DNA of 64,000 nt from Notolepis coatsorum (lineage: Eukaryota > Chordata > Actinopteri > Aulopiformes > Paralepididae), in NCBI GenBank assembly GCA_963971535.1, contig OZ020594.1, positions 114,224,418-114,288,417 of the forward strand. The letters are read 5' to 3'. Below are positions 11,256-22,654 of the stretch, piece after piece. The notes beneath the pieces were generated by a model. It was not told where the DNA came from and did not search any database. It saw only the letters and a list, made by a program, of their open reading frames with translations. The position numbers and the translations under genes were made by a program. Position 1 is the first letter of the stretch, and each line of letters starts with the position of its first letter.

Positions 11256-11769
11256 ACCAGTCGTGTGACCATGCACAATATACAGTACCTCTTTACATAC
11301 AGTAATTTGTGACATGTTTTATTTTGTACTGTATTTCCCCTGGGCTGTATGCTATTGCTTTCTTTTGAAATATTTGTTTTGGGGAAATCTCTGATGTCGA
11401 GAAAAATGGAATGGCAAAGTACAGGTTGCCATCAATAAATGGGGTTCAATTCCCCCAAAAAGAATCTGTGACTTACTATTGATTACTATACAGATGTGAT
11501 TACTATACAGATGATGGGGTATTTAGAACATCACACCCTGAACATTGTGTTTTCAATTTGTATTGAAGTGTGTGATGGATACCCAATAGTGTTTACATTT
11601 TTGCAAGCTGTGAGGATTATTTTGTTGTCAAAGTTTGGTTTTGGCCATAGGAGCAACAGTTTTGTGGTGAAAGTTTGGGTTTTGTGGTGAAAGTTTGGTT
11701 GAGTTTTTGTGGAGCTAGCTTGAGAAAAGTGTTTTGTGTTTAGAGTTTAGTGAAAACGGAGGGCAGTTT

Positions 11770-13040
11770 CCTGAAATGACAAGGGAGAGTTGTATATCTA
11801 TGATCTAAGCCAGTGCTGGGTTCAGGTGGACCTCCAGATCATTCACTTCATATGGTGAGAATGTATGTTCTGCCCGTCTGCAGGTTTAGCGTTTTAGAAA
11901 TCTAGTGATTTGACAGTAAATTGACCCCCAGTGCTCATCTATGCTCTCTAGCTCTATATTTCTGTAACGTTTTAGAACGTCCCACGGTTTCCCTGAACGC
12001 AGGTCGTCTGCCGCCACTCTCTGGTTGTTTAATTTATAAAACTATATTAAAATGTGTTGCAACACAGGAAATGTATGTTTTTAAATGAAAATGTGCCACT
12101 AAAGCCACTGTCACACTGAGAATCTAACCCATTGTCACATCGCCCCCCTGTGGTTGAAAAGCATCACTGCAGCCTAGGAATTGAGAGGGAGATATAAAAT
12201 CTCTCTCAACTTAAGTTCAGCTTCACAGTTTGTTCAATATGTTCAGTTTAACTCTAACACTATCATTTCCATGGCCAGAGTTTTTGTGGAGAATTCATGA
12301 TATTATTAATCCATGTTGTTGTGCTGCATCTCTTCTCATCAGTGTTGTAACAATAAATCATGGATGCTGACAATGACGTTTTTATTGTCTCATTATCCAT
12401 CTTCTTAAGGCCCCTGAAATCGCCTTTTTGCTTTTTTTTCGACAATATTGAGATTTTGTTATATTTTGCTTCCGAAACTCCCCCGGGGTTATGGTTTATT
12501 AAGGTGACGACGTGACAACCGTTACCGATGTATGGAAAGGTCTTCCATGTGGAGCAGTACATTCTCTCCTTTACACTGAATGTGAGTCTCCAAAAGGGAA
12601 AGTACACGTGCTAGTCTTATGTCAAACTAGTGGCAATAAACTATCAAAAACACACAATTAGTCGTTTATTTTACTTAATTGTGTCTGATTGTGTCCATAG
12701 ATCACAATACAAAACTTTGAGGTAGTTTTCTCAAAAACAAGTGCATTTTACTTACACAACGTCTTGGAACTCCATTTCCGTAGTACCTACACACACCAGA
12801 CTTTCCACATTTCTTCATATCCATATCCTGCTTCTAATTACACAAGGGTTTGTTGATATATCGCTCATAGCCAGGTTTATAGTACATTTTATATTATATA
12901 TTATATATTTATATATATATATTTTTATGATGATAAGAGGACTTCCCTTCTGTGAAAAGTTTATTTTTGAATGTATCAACAAAATTAAGCCAAGTTTTGG
13001 AATCTGGAATTATCCATTTTGGTGATGCGAGACTTGGGGA
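11770..13040. other. AT-rich sequence, no gene seen
   Basis: Short ORFs only, with no motifs that I recognise. Confidence 0.45.
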
Positions 13041-13090
13041 TATATGCAAATGTGCGCATATTTAATGAGGAAGTGCCTCATTTGCATATA
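13041..13090. repeat. 12-bp inverted repeat containing the octamer ATGCAAAT
   Basis: TATATGCAAATG (13041-13052) and its exact reverse complement (13079-13090). Each arm has the POU-type octamer. A transposon hairpin is equally likely. Confidence 0.6.
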
Positions 13091-13220
13091 TAAACATACA
13101 ATTCAGAAAACGTGCAATACATTTTTTCTTAGTTTTTATGTACATAACAAACTGGGAAAGTTTCATAGTGATATCTATAAAAATATTTGTATTTGGCCTA
13201 TTAGGGGGTATTGTCCCGCC

Positions 13221-14156
13221 TTAACCCTTTGAGTGCCAATGACGAGAAATCTTGTTGTTGGCCGCCATGCGTTGAGTGCCAACGACGAGAAATCTCGTTA
13301 TTTAATCGTTATTTTATTAGCGATATCCATTCATCTTTCATCAATCCAGCCTCGCGTTATCATTGGGACTGGCTCTGACCTCAAAAAGGGCAAATACCGC
13401 CCCCTATCGTCTCTCCGGATGGTATTGCACTCATTGGATTGGACTCAATGGAAATGCATGGAGGGGGAAAAAACCCGGATTCCACATTTTACTTCTCAGG
13501 CAATGTAACCCAAGACTACTGCATTCATTGGGGACCCTCAGAGCAGCGTGGAATATGTGTTTCGAGTACATAACGTTGGATCAATAAACGTGTTCGATAT
13601 TTTGAATGGCGATCAGGAATTGGAATAATAATATCTGAACATCTGATCTGAGGTAAGGAATCTATTTTACCAGTCTTGGGGTGATCAGATGTTTTTTTCA
13701 CATATTTCACAACCTATTTGTGTATGTGTGTATATGACGTTAGCGCTGACCAGGTCATGGATAATCGATTTTTCAGCCCGCTTCTCTAGCGTGCATAAGT
13801 ACACATATACTATCGATAATCTAGCGTTTATTTGAAAACAAGTCATAAATCAGCCGGAAAATGACAACGTGTTGTGTGTATTCCACTAAATGGCGATTCC
13901 TGTGGAATCTTTTATTTTTTCTAGAAATTTCCAAAAACGTCCGTTTTTCAAAACGGTATAAAACGGAAATGTAACGATGAAAAAACAATCAGTTTTTTGC
14001 AAGTCATTGATAAGCGACAGGCGTATTAGACACATAGCCATAATATAGAATATAAAAATAGCTCTGCGAAAATCATGAAATATCGGAAAATCTGTCCAAA
14101 AAGGCTGGCATTCAAGCGATAAATTGTGCGCCCCCTGCTGGCACTTAATGTGTTAA
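13221..14156. mobile_element. piggyBac-like nonautonomous element
   Basis: TTAA at 13221-13224 and 14153-14156. The left end reads CCCTTTGAGTGCCA. The right end, reverse-complemented, reads CACATTAAGTGCCA. No transposase ORF. TTAA duplications with C-rich starts are typical of piggyBac, but the ends match imperfectly. Confidence 0.55.
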
Positions 14157-14159
14157 AAG

Positions 14160-14425
14160 ATGTTATAGATAACATTCAGCCACTAGATGTCACACTAGAG
14201 CCGCCGTATGTAATGTATCCAATCAGGTGCGTTCCACATGGGCACATGGGAAGTAGGGAGGGGATACATGTAAACATTTATTTAATGATAAATTAATGAA
14301 TGTTTGGAGGTAAGAGCATTACTTTTATTCCACACCTTTAGAAAAGCTCTGGACAATTTTTTTCTTTCTTTTTTAAGAATTTGTTTAAGTTATGATTTAT
14401 TTACAATATAAACAAAATGACAACA
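14160..14425. other. AT-rich spacer
   Basis: Nothing recognised. Confidence 0.4.
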
Positions 14426-14426
14426 G

Positions 14427-15300
14427 ACAGACGTGATGAAGACTCTGGATCCAACAGACATGATGAAGACTCTGGATCCAACAGACATGATGAAGACTCT
14501 GGATCCAACAGACATGATGAAGATTCTGGATCCAACAGACATGATGAAGACTCTGGATCCAACAGACATGATGAAGACTCTGGATCCAACAGACATGATG
14601 AAGACTCTGGATCCAACAGACATGATGAAGACTCTGGATCCAACAGACATGATGAAGACTCTGGATCCAACAGACATGATGAAGACTCTGGATCCAACAG
14701 ACATGATGAAGACTCTGGATCCAACATACATGATGAAGACTCTGGATCCAATGATGAAGACTCTGGATCCAACAGACGTGATGAAGACTCTGGATCCAAC
14801 AGACATGATGAAGACTCTGGATCCAACAGACATGATGAAGACTCTGGATCCAACAGACATGATGAAGACTCTGGATCCAACAGACATGATGAAGACTCTG
14901 GATCCAACAGACAGACATGATGAAGAGTCTGGATCCAACAGACATGATGAAGACTCTGGATCCAACAGACATGATGAAGACTCTGGATCCAACAGACATG
15001 ATGAAGACTCTGGATCCAACAGACAGACATGATGAAGACTCTGGATCCAACAGACATGATGAAGACTCTGGATCCAACAGACGTGATGAAGACTCTGGAT
15101 CCAACAGACGTGATGAAGACTCTGGATCCAACAGACGTGATAAAGACTCTGGATCCAACAGACATGATGAAGACTCTGGATCCAACAGACATGATGAAGA
15201 CTCTGGATCCAACAGACATGATGAAGACTCTGGATCCAACAGACATGATGAAGACTCTGGATCCAACAGATGTGATGAAGACTCTGGATCCAAACAGACA
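14427..15300. repeat. 27-bp minisatellite, about 32 units
   Basis: The unit is AGACATGATGAAGACTCTGG plus ATCCAAC, with a BamHI site (GGATCC) in nearly every copy. The length is a multiple of three, so several frames stay open on both strands (RHDEDSGSN, MMKTLDPTD, VGSRVFIMS). There is no start context, flanking exon or domain, so I do not call a gene. Confidence 0.97.
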
Positions 15301-15309
15301 TGATGAAGA

Positions 15310-15627
15310 CAAGTTCCAGAGCCCTACACATTACAGAGTTCAGTCACCTCTAGAACCAGGGTGTGCAGAGCCCTACACATTACAGAGTTCAGTCACCTCT
15401 AGAACCAGGGTGTGCAGAGCCCTACACATTACAGAGTTCAGTCACCTCTAGAACCAGGGTGTCCAGAGCCCTACACATTACAGAGTTCAGTCACCTCTAG
15501 AACCAGGGTGTCCAGAGCCCTACACATTACAGAGTTCAGTCACCTCTAGAACCAGGGTGTCCAGAGCCCTACACATTACAGAGTTCAGTCACCTCTAGAA
15601 CCAGGGTGTCCAGAGCCCTACACATAG
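15310..15627. repeat. 49-bp minisatellite, about 6-7 units
   Basis: Unit from AGCCCTACACATTACAGAGT through CACCTCTAGAACCAGGGTGT and CCAG. It directly follows the 27-bp array. Confidence 0.95.
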
Positions 15628-15639
15628 GGTTGCCACCTT

Positions 15640-16380
15640 TGACCAATAGAAATAAGGGACACCTATCATCGAGCGTTTGCGTAGCGCGCGCACTTTTGGG
15701 TTTTGGGTTTTTTTTGCGCAAAAGTGGCCGGATTTTGTCACTATTTATTTATTTTTTACTTTATTTCGGTTTTAGGGTTACGCTTAGGGTTATGTTATTT
15801 AATTATTTTGGGGAGCCAGCCTCCCAAACTCCTGAAATGCATAGAAATCTATGAAATCTAAATAAAACAATCTATGACATTTATATTAAAAAGAGCTAGC
15901 CCCCCAAACCCCTAAAATACATAGAAATCTATGCATTTTGGAACAGTTACTATATATAGTCAAGAAAGCATTTAGTCATACTTAGTTTAAAGTGCTTTAT
16001 TTGCATTTAACATTGTTTAAATAAATTGGCTGAACTATAGCCTCAACTTGAGCATAATACTGTATGAATATAAAGTGCTGTAAAACATAGCCTGGGAACA
16101 CTTTTACTGAAAGAGGACAATAATACAATGAAACACTTGTGTGACCCAAATTAAAAGATTAATAAAAAAATAAAGTGCAAAGAAGAGTAGGCTCCTGGCT
16201 GCCAGGGCAGGTAAATAGAAATACTGACATCTGGTTAAAAAATAAAAACACAACCAGATAAATAAGATGTAATATCCCATACCGAATCAATCTCAGGAGA
16301 TGTTTCAGTCATGAAGAACTGTGACACCTGTGCTTGGTTCCTTTCTTTGCGTTCTTAGTGGAGTACTGTCTATCTGTATG
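15640..16380. other. AT-rich sequence, no gene seen
   Basis: Contains two similar segments with CCTGAAATGCATAGAAATCTATG and CCCTAAAATACATAGAAATCTATG (about 15,830 and 15,908). No coding sequence. Confidence 0.45.
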
Positions 16381-16384
16381 TCAT

Positions 16385-17340
16385 GATTGATTGAAAACTT
16401 TATTAACAGATTGCAGAATGGGTACAGTACAGTACAGCTCAATACAATTGTTAAGGGGATGCAGACCAGAGAAAGACTTTCGTCTGGTTTACATCAGGGT
16501 CCCCCATTTTCAATTCATCTTAACATTATATGACATACACGACATACAGATAGACAGTACTGCTACATCTATACATTAATGACATATCAGATTTGCAAAT
16601 ACAGTACTGTTTGTGATACAAAAAGAGTCCAGAAAAGAGAGTATATACATTTGACGTAAAAACTGTACATTGGAGGGTAGGTGGGGGTGGGGTGGGGGGG
16701 GGGGGGGGAACTGTACATTGGAGGTGGTTGGGTGGGTGGGGTGGGGGGGGGACGGACACTGTACAACTGTACAAGCAAAACTGTACATTGGAATATTGAC
16801 AAAACCATACTTGGTCATTTACTGTACATTGGGTTGGGTTAGGACATTTACAGGAGCCAGTTTCTGTTAAACTGCACCTCGTCCATTTATGCCTTGCACT
16901 ATATAGTATTGTATATTAGTACACTGCACAGTATTGTATATTGTATGGTAACTACGTCTACGAACATTGTACATATGTCTAAACTGAACACTGTGACCTC
17001 TTTTTTTACTTCTAATTTTTACTATGTTTTTATTTCATACTTATCTTGTCATGCACAGTCTCTGGAGCGCAACAGTAAGAAGCATTTTGTACAAAAGTAT
17101 TCTGTACTTCTGTATGACAACTATTAAAGAAACTTGAACTTGAAACTTGAACTTGAACTTGAATTGCAGTCTCCCGTAGGTGTTCTTTGAGAGTGTTTTT
17201 GAAAGTGGGTAGTGATTCACATTCCTTTACAGCTTTGGGTAGGGCGTTCCACATTGATGTGGCATTATTGCGAAACGTGTTTAGTCCCTTGTTTGAGCCG
17301 AATCTGGGTTTAACATGATTTGTGGAGCTCCCTCTGGTCC
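16385..17340 (-). mobile_element. L2/CR1-like LINE 3' end, minus strand
   Basis: The C-terminal ORF fragment MWNALPKAVKECESLPTFKN lies at 17,030-17,254. The 3'UTR contains G-run minisatellite sequence (about 16,680-16,755). The tail is the shared LINE end, ATTGATTGAAAACTTTATTA on the plus strand, at 16,385. The WNALP...FKxxLKEHL motif is a known C-terminal signature of this LINE group. Confidence 0.75.
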
Positions 17341-17344
17341 TGAT

Positions 17345-17490
17345 GAATTGAAAATGGGTGACCCTGATGTAAACAAGACTCTCTTGTTTACTCTGGTCTG
17401 CATCCCCTTAACAATTGTGTGTATTGAGCTGTACTGTATTGTACCCATTCTGCAATCTGTTAATAAAGTTTTCAATCAATCAATCAATTA
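17345..17490 (+). mobile_element. L2-like LINE 3' tail, plus strand
   Basis: GACCCTGATGTAAACAAGAC through CTGCAATCTGTTAATAAAG, ending in (CAAT)n. It lies head-to-head with the minus-strand copy at 16,385-17,340. Confidence 0.8.
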
Positions 17491-17499
17491 TATTTCGGG

Positions 17500-17955
17500 A
17501 ATGTTGTTCTCCTGAGGCATGCTGTCTGATGTCAGTCCACCATGTGCCACAGAAAACACATACATACTCTGACACTATCAAGCCAGTGGTTTGCCTCTTC
17601 CCACTCAGGTCTGTATTTCTGGAGGCGTTTTGTTTTTTTAGGACGCGGTGGAGTCACAGTGTCTGCTGTAGACATTTTCAAAGCGTCTTCGAAAAGAAAT
17701 CACGCAGCGCACAGACAGAAGATTGGCACAACGGCACAGAACTCTTCTTAGCAACGTGAAAGCGCTAGTTGCCATGTCTGTTTATTTTCCACAACTTTGA
17801 CACAATCTTGCTTGTTTTTGTAGCTCGGCTGGCTCATTTCTCTCACTAAACTGGCAACCTTAAAATACGGGACAAAGGGCGTCCTGTATCAGTTCAATAC
17901 GGAACGCGTCTTTTAGTTTCCAATTACGGGACGATTCCGTATTTTAAGGGACGGG
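17500..17955. other. Unclassified spacer
   Basis: Only chance ORFs. The end (17,865-17,965) has AATACGGGAC-type motifs repeated in both orientations and runs into the satellite. Confidence 0.4.
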
Positions 17956-17957
17956 TG

Positions 17958-19415
17958 GCAACCCTAGCTGATCCGTAACCGCTTCCCTTCATTTGTGCTA
18001 AGCTAGCTGATCCGTAATCGCTTCCCTTCATTTGTGCTAAGCTAGCTGATCTGTAACCGCTTCCCTTCATTTGTGCTAAGCTAGCTGATCCGTAACTGCT
18101 TCCCTTCATTTGTGCTAAGCTAGCTGATCCGTAACCGCTTCCCTTCATTTGTGCTAAGCTAGGCTAGCTGATCCGTAACCGCTTCCCTTCATTTGTGCTA
18201 AGCTAGCTGATCCGTAACCGCTTCCCTTCATTTGTGCTAAGCTAGCTGATCCGTAACCGCTTCCCTTAATTTGTGCTAAATTAGGCTAGCTGATCCGTAA
18301 CCGCTTCCCTTCATTTGTGCTAAGCTAGGCTAGCTGATCCGTAACCGCTTCCCTTCATTTGTGCTAAGCTAGCTGATCCGTAACCGCTTCCCTTCATTTG
18401 TGCTAAGCTAGCTGATCCGTAACCGCTTCCCTTCATTTGTGCTAAGCTAAGCTAGCTGATCCGTAACCGCTTCCCTTCATTTGTGCTAAGCTATAGGCTA
18501 GCTGATCCGTAACCGCTTCCCTTCATTTGTGCTAAGCTAGCTGATCTGTAACCGCTTCCCTTCATTTGTGCTAAGCTAGCTGATCCGTAACCGCTTCCCT
18601 TCATTTGTGCTAAGCTAGCTGATCTGTAACCCGTTCCCTTCATTTGTGCTAGGCTAGCTGATCCGTAACCCCTTCCCTTCATTTGTGCTAAGCTAGGCTA
18701 GCTGATCCGTAACCGCTTCCCTTCATTTGTGCTAAGCTAGGCTAGCTGATCCGTAACCGCTTCCCTTCATTTGTGCTAAGCTAGCTGATCCGTAACCGCT
18801 TCCCTTCATTTGTGCTAAGCTAGGCTAGCTGATCCGTAACCGCTTCCCTTAATTTGTGCTAAGCTAGGCTAGCTGATCCGTAACCACTTCCCTTCATTTG
18901 TGCTAAGCTAGCTGATCCGTAACCGCTTCCCTTCATTTGTGCTAAGCTAGCTGATCCGTAACCGCTTCCCTTCATTTGTGCTAAGCTAAGCTAGCTGATC
19001 CGTAACCGCTTCCCTTCATTTGTGCTAAGCTATAGGCTAGCTGATCCGTAACCGCTTCCCTTCATTTGTGCTAAGCTAGCTGATCTGTAACCGCTTCCCT
19101 TCATTTGTGCTAAGCTAGCTGATCCATAACCGCTTCCCTTCATTTGTGCTAAGCTAGCTGATCTGTAACCCCTTCCCTTCATTTGTGCTAGGCTAGCTGA
19201 TCCGTAACCCCTTCCCTTCATTTGTGCTAAGCTAGGCTAGCTGATCCGTAACCGCTTCCCTTCATTTGTGCTAAGCTAGGCTAGCTGATCCGTAACCGCT
19301 TCCCTTCATTTGTGCTAAGCTAGCTGATCCGTAACCGCTTCCCTTCATTTGTGCTAAGCTAGGCTAGCTGATCCGTAACCGCTTCCCTTCATTTGTGCTA
19401 AGCTAGGCTAGCTTG
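17958..19415. repeat. 39-bp satellite with 539-bp higher-order duplication
   Basis: The unit is GCTAGCTGATCCGTAACCGC plus TTCCCTTCATTTGTGCTAA, about 36 copies, some with an extra GGCTA or AGCTA. The variant junction GCTATAGGCTAGC occurs at about 18,489 and again about 539 bp later, and the variant order after both is nearly the same, showing duplication of a multi-unit block. Confidence 0.95.
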
Positions 19416-19650
19416 CAGCTGGATAGCTTTCTACTGAACGTACAGAGGGGGATTTGGTATCCATCTTCTTGTCTGACTCTGGAGAAGATGGTGAAGCATT
19501 TCCCATAAAGTCGCGTGTTCCTTTAAAAGAGAAAGAACAAATCCTAATAATTACATGATTCAGTTCAGGGGATTGAAACATATAATTATGAAATTTGAAA
19601 AAGGCCAGAAGTGGGCAATTCAGGGGTTTAGGGTGATATAACTGGGAGGT

Positions 19651-19780
19651 GTGTGTGTGTGTGCGTGTGTGTGCGTGTGTGTGTGTGTGTGTGCGCGTGT
19701 GTGTGCGCGTGTGCGTGTGTGTGTGCATGCGTGTGTACGTGTGTGTGTGTGCGCGTGTCTGTGTGTGTGTGTGTGTGTGC
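19651..19780. repeat. (GT)n/(GC) microsatellite
   Basis: About 130 bp of GT with interspersed GC and single GTAC/GCAT steps. Confidence 0.95.
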
Positions 19781-19784
19781 GTTA

Positions 19785-20045
19785 CAATTCAAACTATTTG
19801 ATAAACTTCTACTTTCGGCCCGGAAATGCATTCTGATAAACTGGATTAAGGATAAGCCTCCATTTTTACAAATGTGGTATAGAGAGATCTTCGGTGTGCT
19901 ACCCCATGAAAGACTGCAAATGCATAGAGGCAACAACGCTTCCTTTCAGGAGGTGTGGGCCCCACTATTAGACTATTTTCCTGCTGAAATTTCTCGGATC
20001 CTTCTAAAGGCCCAGTGCCCCATTGTATGGACAGACCTAGGATAG
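19785..20045 (+). pseudogene. L1/Tx1-like LINE ORF2 C-terminal fragment
   Basis: Reads [12 protein letters not shown]-like sequence, WYREIFGVLPHERLQMHRG and FQEVWAPLLDYFPAEI before a stop at 20,043-20,045. This resembles the C-terminal tail of L1-clade ORF2 proteins. It is 5'-truncated directly at the GT microsatellite. Confidence 0.65.
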
Positions 20046-20289
20046 GAAAAAATAAATATATGTCTACATGTGAATGGGCTCGAGGCAAGTGCAATACTGT
20101 ACAGTGCCTGTCTTGGTTTGCTTTTCCTTTTTTGCTTGTTTTTCTATTTGTTTTGTTTTTGCTGGCTTATGGTGTGGATGATGGCATAGAGATGAACTGG
20201 AGGACCCCCCCCTCCATTGTCCCAATGTGTGTTTTTGTAATGTAAGTAACTGTACGTGAAAAATCTATATAAAAAAAATATATATATCA

Positions 20290-20446
20290 AAAAAGAACTA
20301 AAAAGAACTAAATTAGTTCATTTTTGAAACCATGAACTTTAGTTCAACATTTTGAATTATGAACTATGAACTGAACTAGTTCATTTTAAAAATTGTGAAC
20401 TGTGAACTGAACTAGTTCATGTAGAAAGTGAACTTTCCCAACACTG
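20290..20446. mobile_element. hAT-like MITE end with AGTTCA/TGAACT repeats
   Basis: The right end is TTTCCCAACACTG at 20,434-20,446 (reverse complement CAGTGTTGGGAAA). The inside is built of GAACTAGTTCA/GTGAACTG palindromic motifs. It abuts the Harbinger coding sequence. The left terminus was not found, so it may be truncated. Confidence 0.5.
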
Positions 20447-20586
20447 CCAATTAGCCATGCGTCTCCTGCGTCTCCTTGTTCGAGGAGCATACCCACTTCG
20501 CTGTTCTGGAGGATGTACGAGTCGTGCGCACCTCCTGGGAAACGGGCGACGACGTTCAACAGCTGGTTGTTGGCGTCGCAGGTGAC
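20447..20586 (-). pseudogene. PIF/Harbinger transposase exon 2 (partial)
   Basis: Begins after acceptor ATTAG|GTCACC and reads VTCDANNQLLNVVARFPGG, then AHDSYILQNSEVG. The HDSYIL stretch carries the second catalytic Asp of HARBI1-type nucleases. It joins exon 1 in phase (NVQ|VTCD). It is cut off after WLIG by the hAT-like MITE, so the third acidic residue is lost. Confidence 0.75.
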
Positions 20587-20772
20587 CTAATAATAAATAA
20601 TAATTATAAATTATATTTGAAGAGAGAAGCTATATAAAAGAATGGGTAGATATAAATATGTAGTAACACAGGAAAAAAGAAAAAACAAGTAAGATAAGAA
20701 AAGGAAGCAAGGTGCTGTCCAATTGGATGAAGTGGTAAGAGAGTTAACAAAAAACAAAAACTAGAAACATAC

Positions 20773-21444
20773 CTGTACATTGATAGAATGGTACTGCTTC
20801 CGATTAAGGTATGGGAACGGGTCTGGGGAGGGTGCCAGGATGCGCATGTGGGTGCAGTCAATAGCGCCGATGATGTTTGGCAGCCCAGCGATGGCATGGA
20901 ATGCCGTCTTCACTGGGATCTGCTCTTGGGCGGAAAAGGGGAATCTGATATACTGTGTGGTCAACTCCACGATGCCAGCCAAGACCCGTGGGAGGCAGCG
21001 GCTGATGGAGGTCTGGGATATGCCCACCCTGTCTCCTAGCTCCCTCTGGAATGTTCCAGTTGCTAGGAAGCCCAGGGTGGACAGTACCTGGACGTGCGGT
21101 GGCACAGGGTTGGAGCGTCTGGTCTGGCTCCTCAGTGGTGGCTCCAGCGTCTCGGACAGCTCCATTAGCACAGGTCTTGACAGCCTGAAGCGTCCCAGCA
21201 GGTACGCGTCACTCTCGGCGAAGAGATCAGCGTGGTCCCTGTACTGGCGCTCCCTCCTCATTGCGCGTTCATATCGAGCGTGATTATTCTGGACGTTACC
21301 CATAATTGTGTGTGTAGGGTGCAGAGTTGACCATTTAAGCATAGCGCGATTAATCACTGATAATTGGATGCCAGGGTTCAATGTACATGATTGCTGTTCA
21401 AGTGCACCTGCAAGGTCAGGTTTATTTGTCACACGCAACATCAT
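20773..21444 (-). pseudogene. PIF/Harbinger (HARBI1-like) transposase exon 1
   Basis: Open from 21,444, though the methionine of MGNVQNNHARYERAMRRERQ at about 21,304 is the likelier start. Motifs: RFRLSRPVLMELSETLEP, LGFLATGTFQRELGDRVGIS (helix-turn-helix-like), then FHAIAGLPNIIGAIDCTHM with the first catalytic Asp. It ends at donor CAG|GTATG (20,773). The reading is clean, but the gene is truncated in exon 2. Terminal repeats and a TWA duplication were not identified. Confidence 0.8.
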
Positions 21445-21945
21445 ACCAGTAGATGAGCAGTGGAATGTTTATCCACTGGCTCTTATAATGTATACAATAA
21501 GCAAATGTCCCAAACTACCAAACTATAAATAAGAACAACAATAAAATGATAACAGAATTATGTAGCTGATGTATTTATTTATTCCGAGTCATTTGCAGTG
21601 TGTGTAGTGCTATTATTTATTTTTCCGACATCAAATAACGTAATTTCTTATCGTACAAATATTGTCATATATATTTTAATTATGATTAAGTAATTAATTC
21701 CAAGGAGGCCTGTAGCGTTGACATGAAGGAATCACTATGAGAACACAGTCTGTCAAGTTAATACAATTTTCAATTAGTCAATCAATCATAAGACTGCTCC
21801 TCAGCACTCTTAAATCTGCTCTCAGCCACGCTCAAATCTGATCTCAGGAACATTTAGACTCGCGCTCCCAGCCTTAATATGTCTTAAATGGGCCGAAATC
21901 TGGCTAAGACTAAATATTTGGTCATAAATTCGTTCGGGAATGAGA
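21445..21945. other. AT-rich sequence, no gene seen
   Basis: Probably the 5' flank of the Harbinger remnant. It contains ATCTGCTCTCAG/ATCTGATCTCAG repeats near 21,815-21,850. Confidence 0.4.
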
Positions 21946-21947
21946 CC

Positions 21948-22125
21948 CAATGTTAATATTGAATCAGACCATATTGAACACTGATGTTAATATCAGACCA
22001 TATTGAATACTGAATGTTAATATTGAATCAGACCATATTGAATAATGAATGTTAATATTGAATCAGACCATATTGAATACTGAATGTTAATATCAGACCA
22101 TATTGAATACTGAATGTTAATTCAG
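21948..22125. repeat. AT-rich tandem array, cluster 1
   Basis: Units TATTGAATCAGACCATATTG plus AATACTGAATGTTAA (35 bp) and a 30-bp form starting TATCAGACC. Confidence 0.93.
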
Positions 22126-22345
22126 GTTGACAGTTGACATAATTTGACAGTTGACAGGGGGCTGGGAAGTTGATTTAATAAAAGAAAAAATACTAATTTA
22201 ATCAGATTAATGACTTTATTCAACTGAGGATTTAGTTTGAGGATATAAAAATTAAAAATTAAATAAAAAAATGAATCATTTAAAATATTTTAATGTTTTA
22301 ATTAAAAACGAAGGTTTGAACGTCTGTTCGAAGAACCCTGACGAA
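22123..22345. repeat. Array-flanking dispersed repeat, copy A
   Basis: From TTCAGGTTGACAGTTGACAT to AACGAAGGTTTGAACGTC. Copies B (22,655-22,790, right half) and C (25,165-25,355) follow. Confidence 0.85.
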
Positions 22346-22559
22346 GTTTGAATCACTTTATTTATCACTTTCCCCATCGGCTACCGCCCAACAGCTGATT
22401 CCTATCACCTATTTAATGATCTCTGCCGCGCCGTGCCCGACCACCCGACAGGTGCAGGTGATCCACTCACAGCGCCACAGAGTCCACCCAACAGGCTACA
22501 CAGAATCATAACATTCCCCTCAATCATTACATTCCCATAAATTGTAACCTTCTATTGAT

Positions 22560-22575
22560 AAAAATAATGATAATG

Positions 22576-22622
<47 letters not shown>
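22560..22622. repeat. (AAT)n microsatellite
   Basis: ATAATAATA run with interruptions. Confidence 0.95.
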
Positions 22623-22625
<3 letters not shown>

Positions 22626-22654
22626 CAAAAAACACTCATTCGGCCTTTACACAA

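Larger units (their letters stand above)
4372..11770 (+). mobile_element. Tc1/mariner-like transposon, nested and inactive
   Basis: The left part (about 4,372-4,866) carries many AAACACA/CTAAACACA subterminal motifs, echoed in inverted sense at the right (about 11,560-11,760, GTGTTTAGAGTTTAGTG). Between them lies a three-exon transposase gene read on the plus strand. About 4.3 kb of the span is later insertion: a LINE tail (5,635-5,806), three hAT elements (5,868-7,134; 7,410-8,901; 9,779-11,165) and LINE tails inside the third hAT. I could not align exact terminal inverted repeats, so both outer borders are approximate. Confidence 0.7.

Noticed and set aside
14390-15331. Long ORFs on both strands in the 27-bp array
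   Set aside because: Frame openness follows from a 27-bp unit without stops; there is no gene structure around them.
17958-19415. Possible CRISPR-like array
   Set aside because: Units are contiguous 39-mers without unique spacers, in a vertebrate genome.
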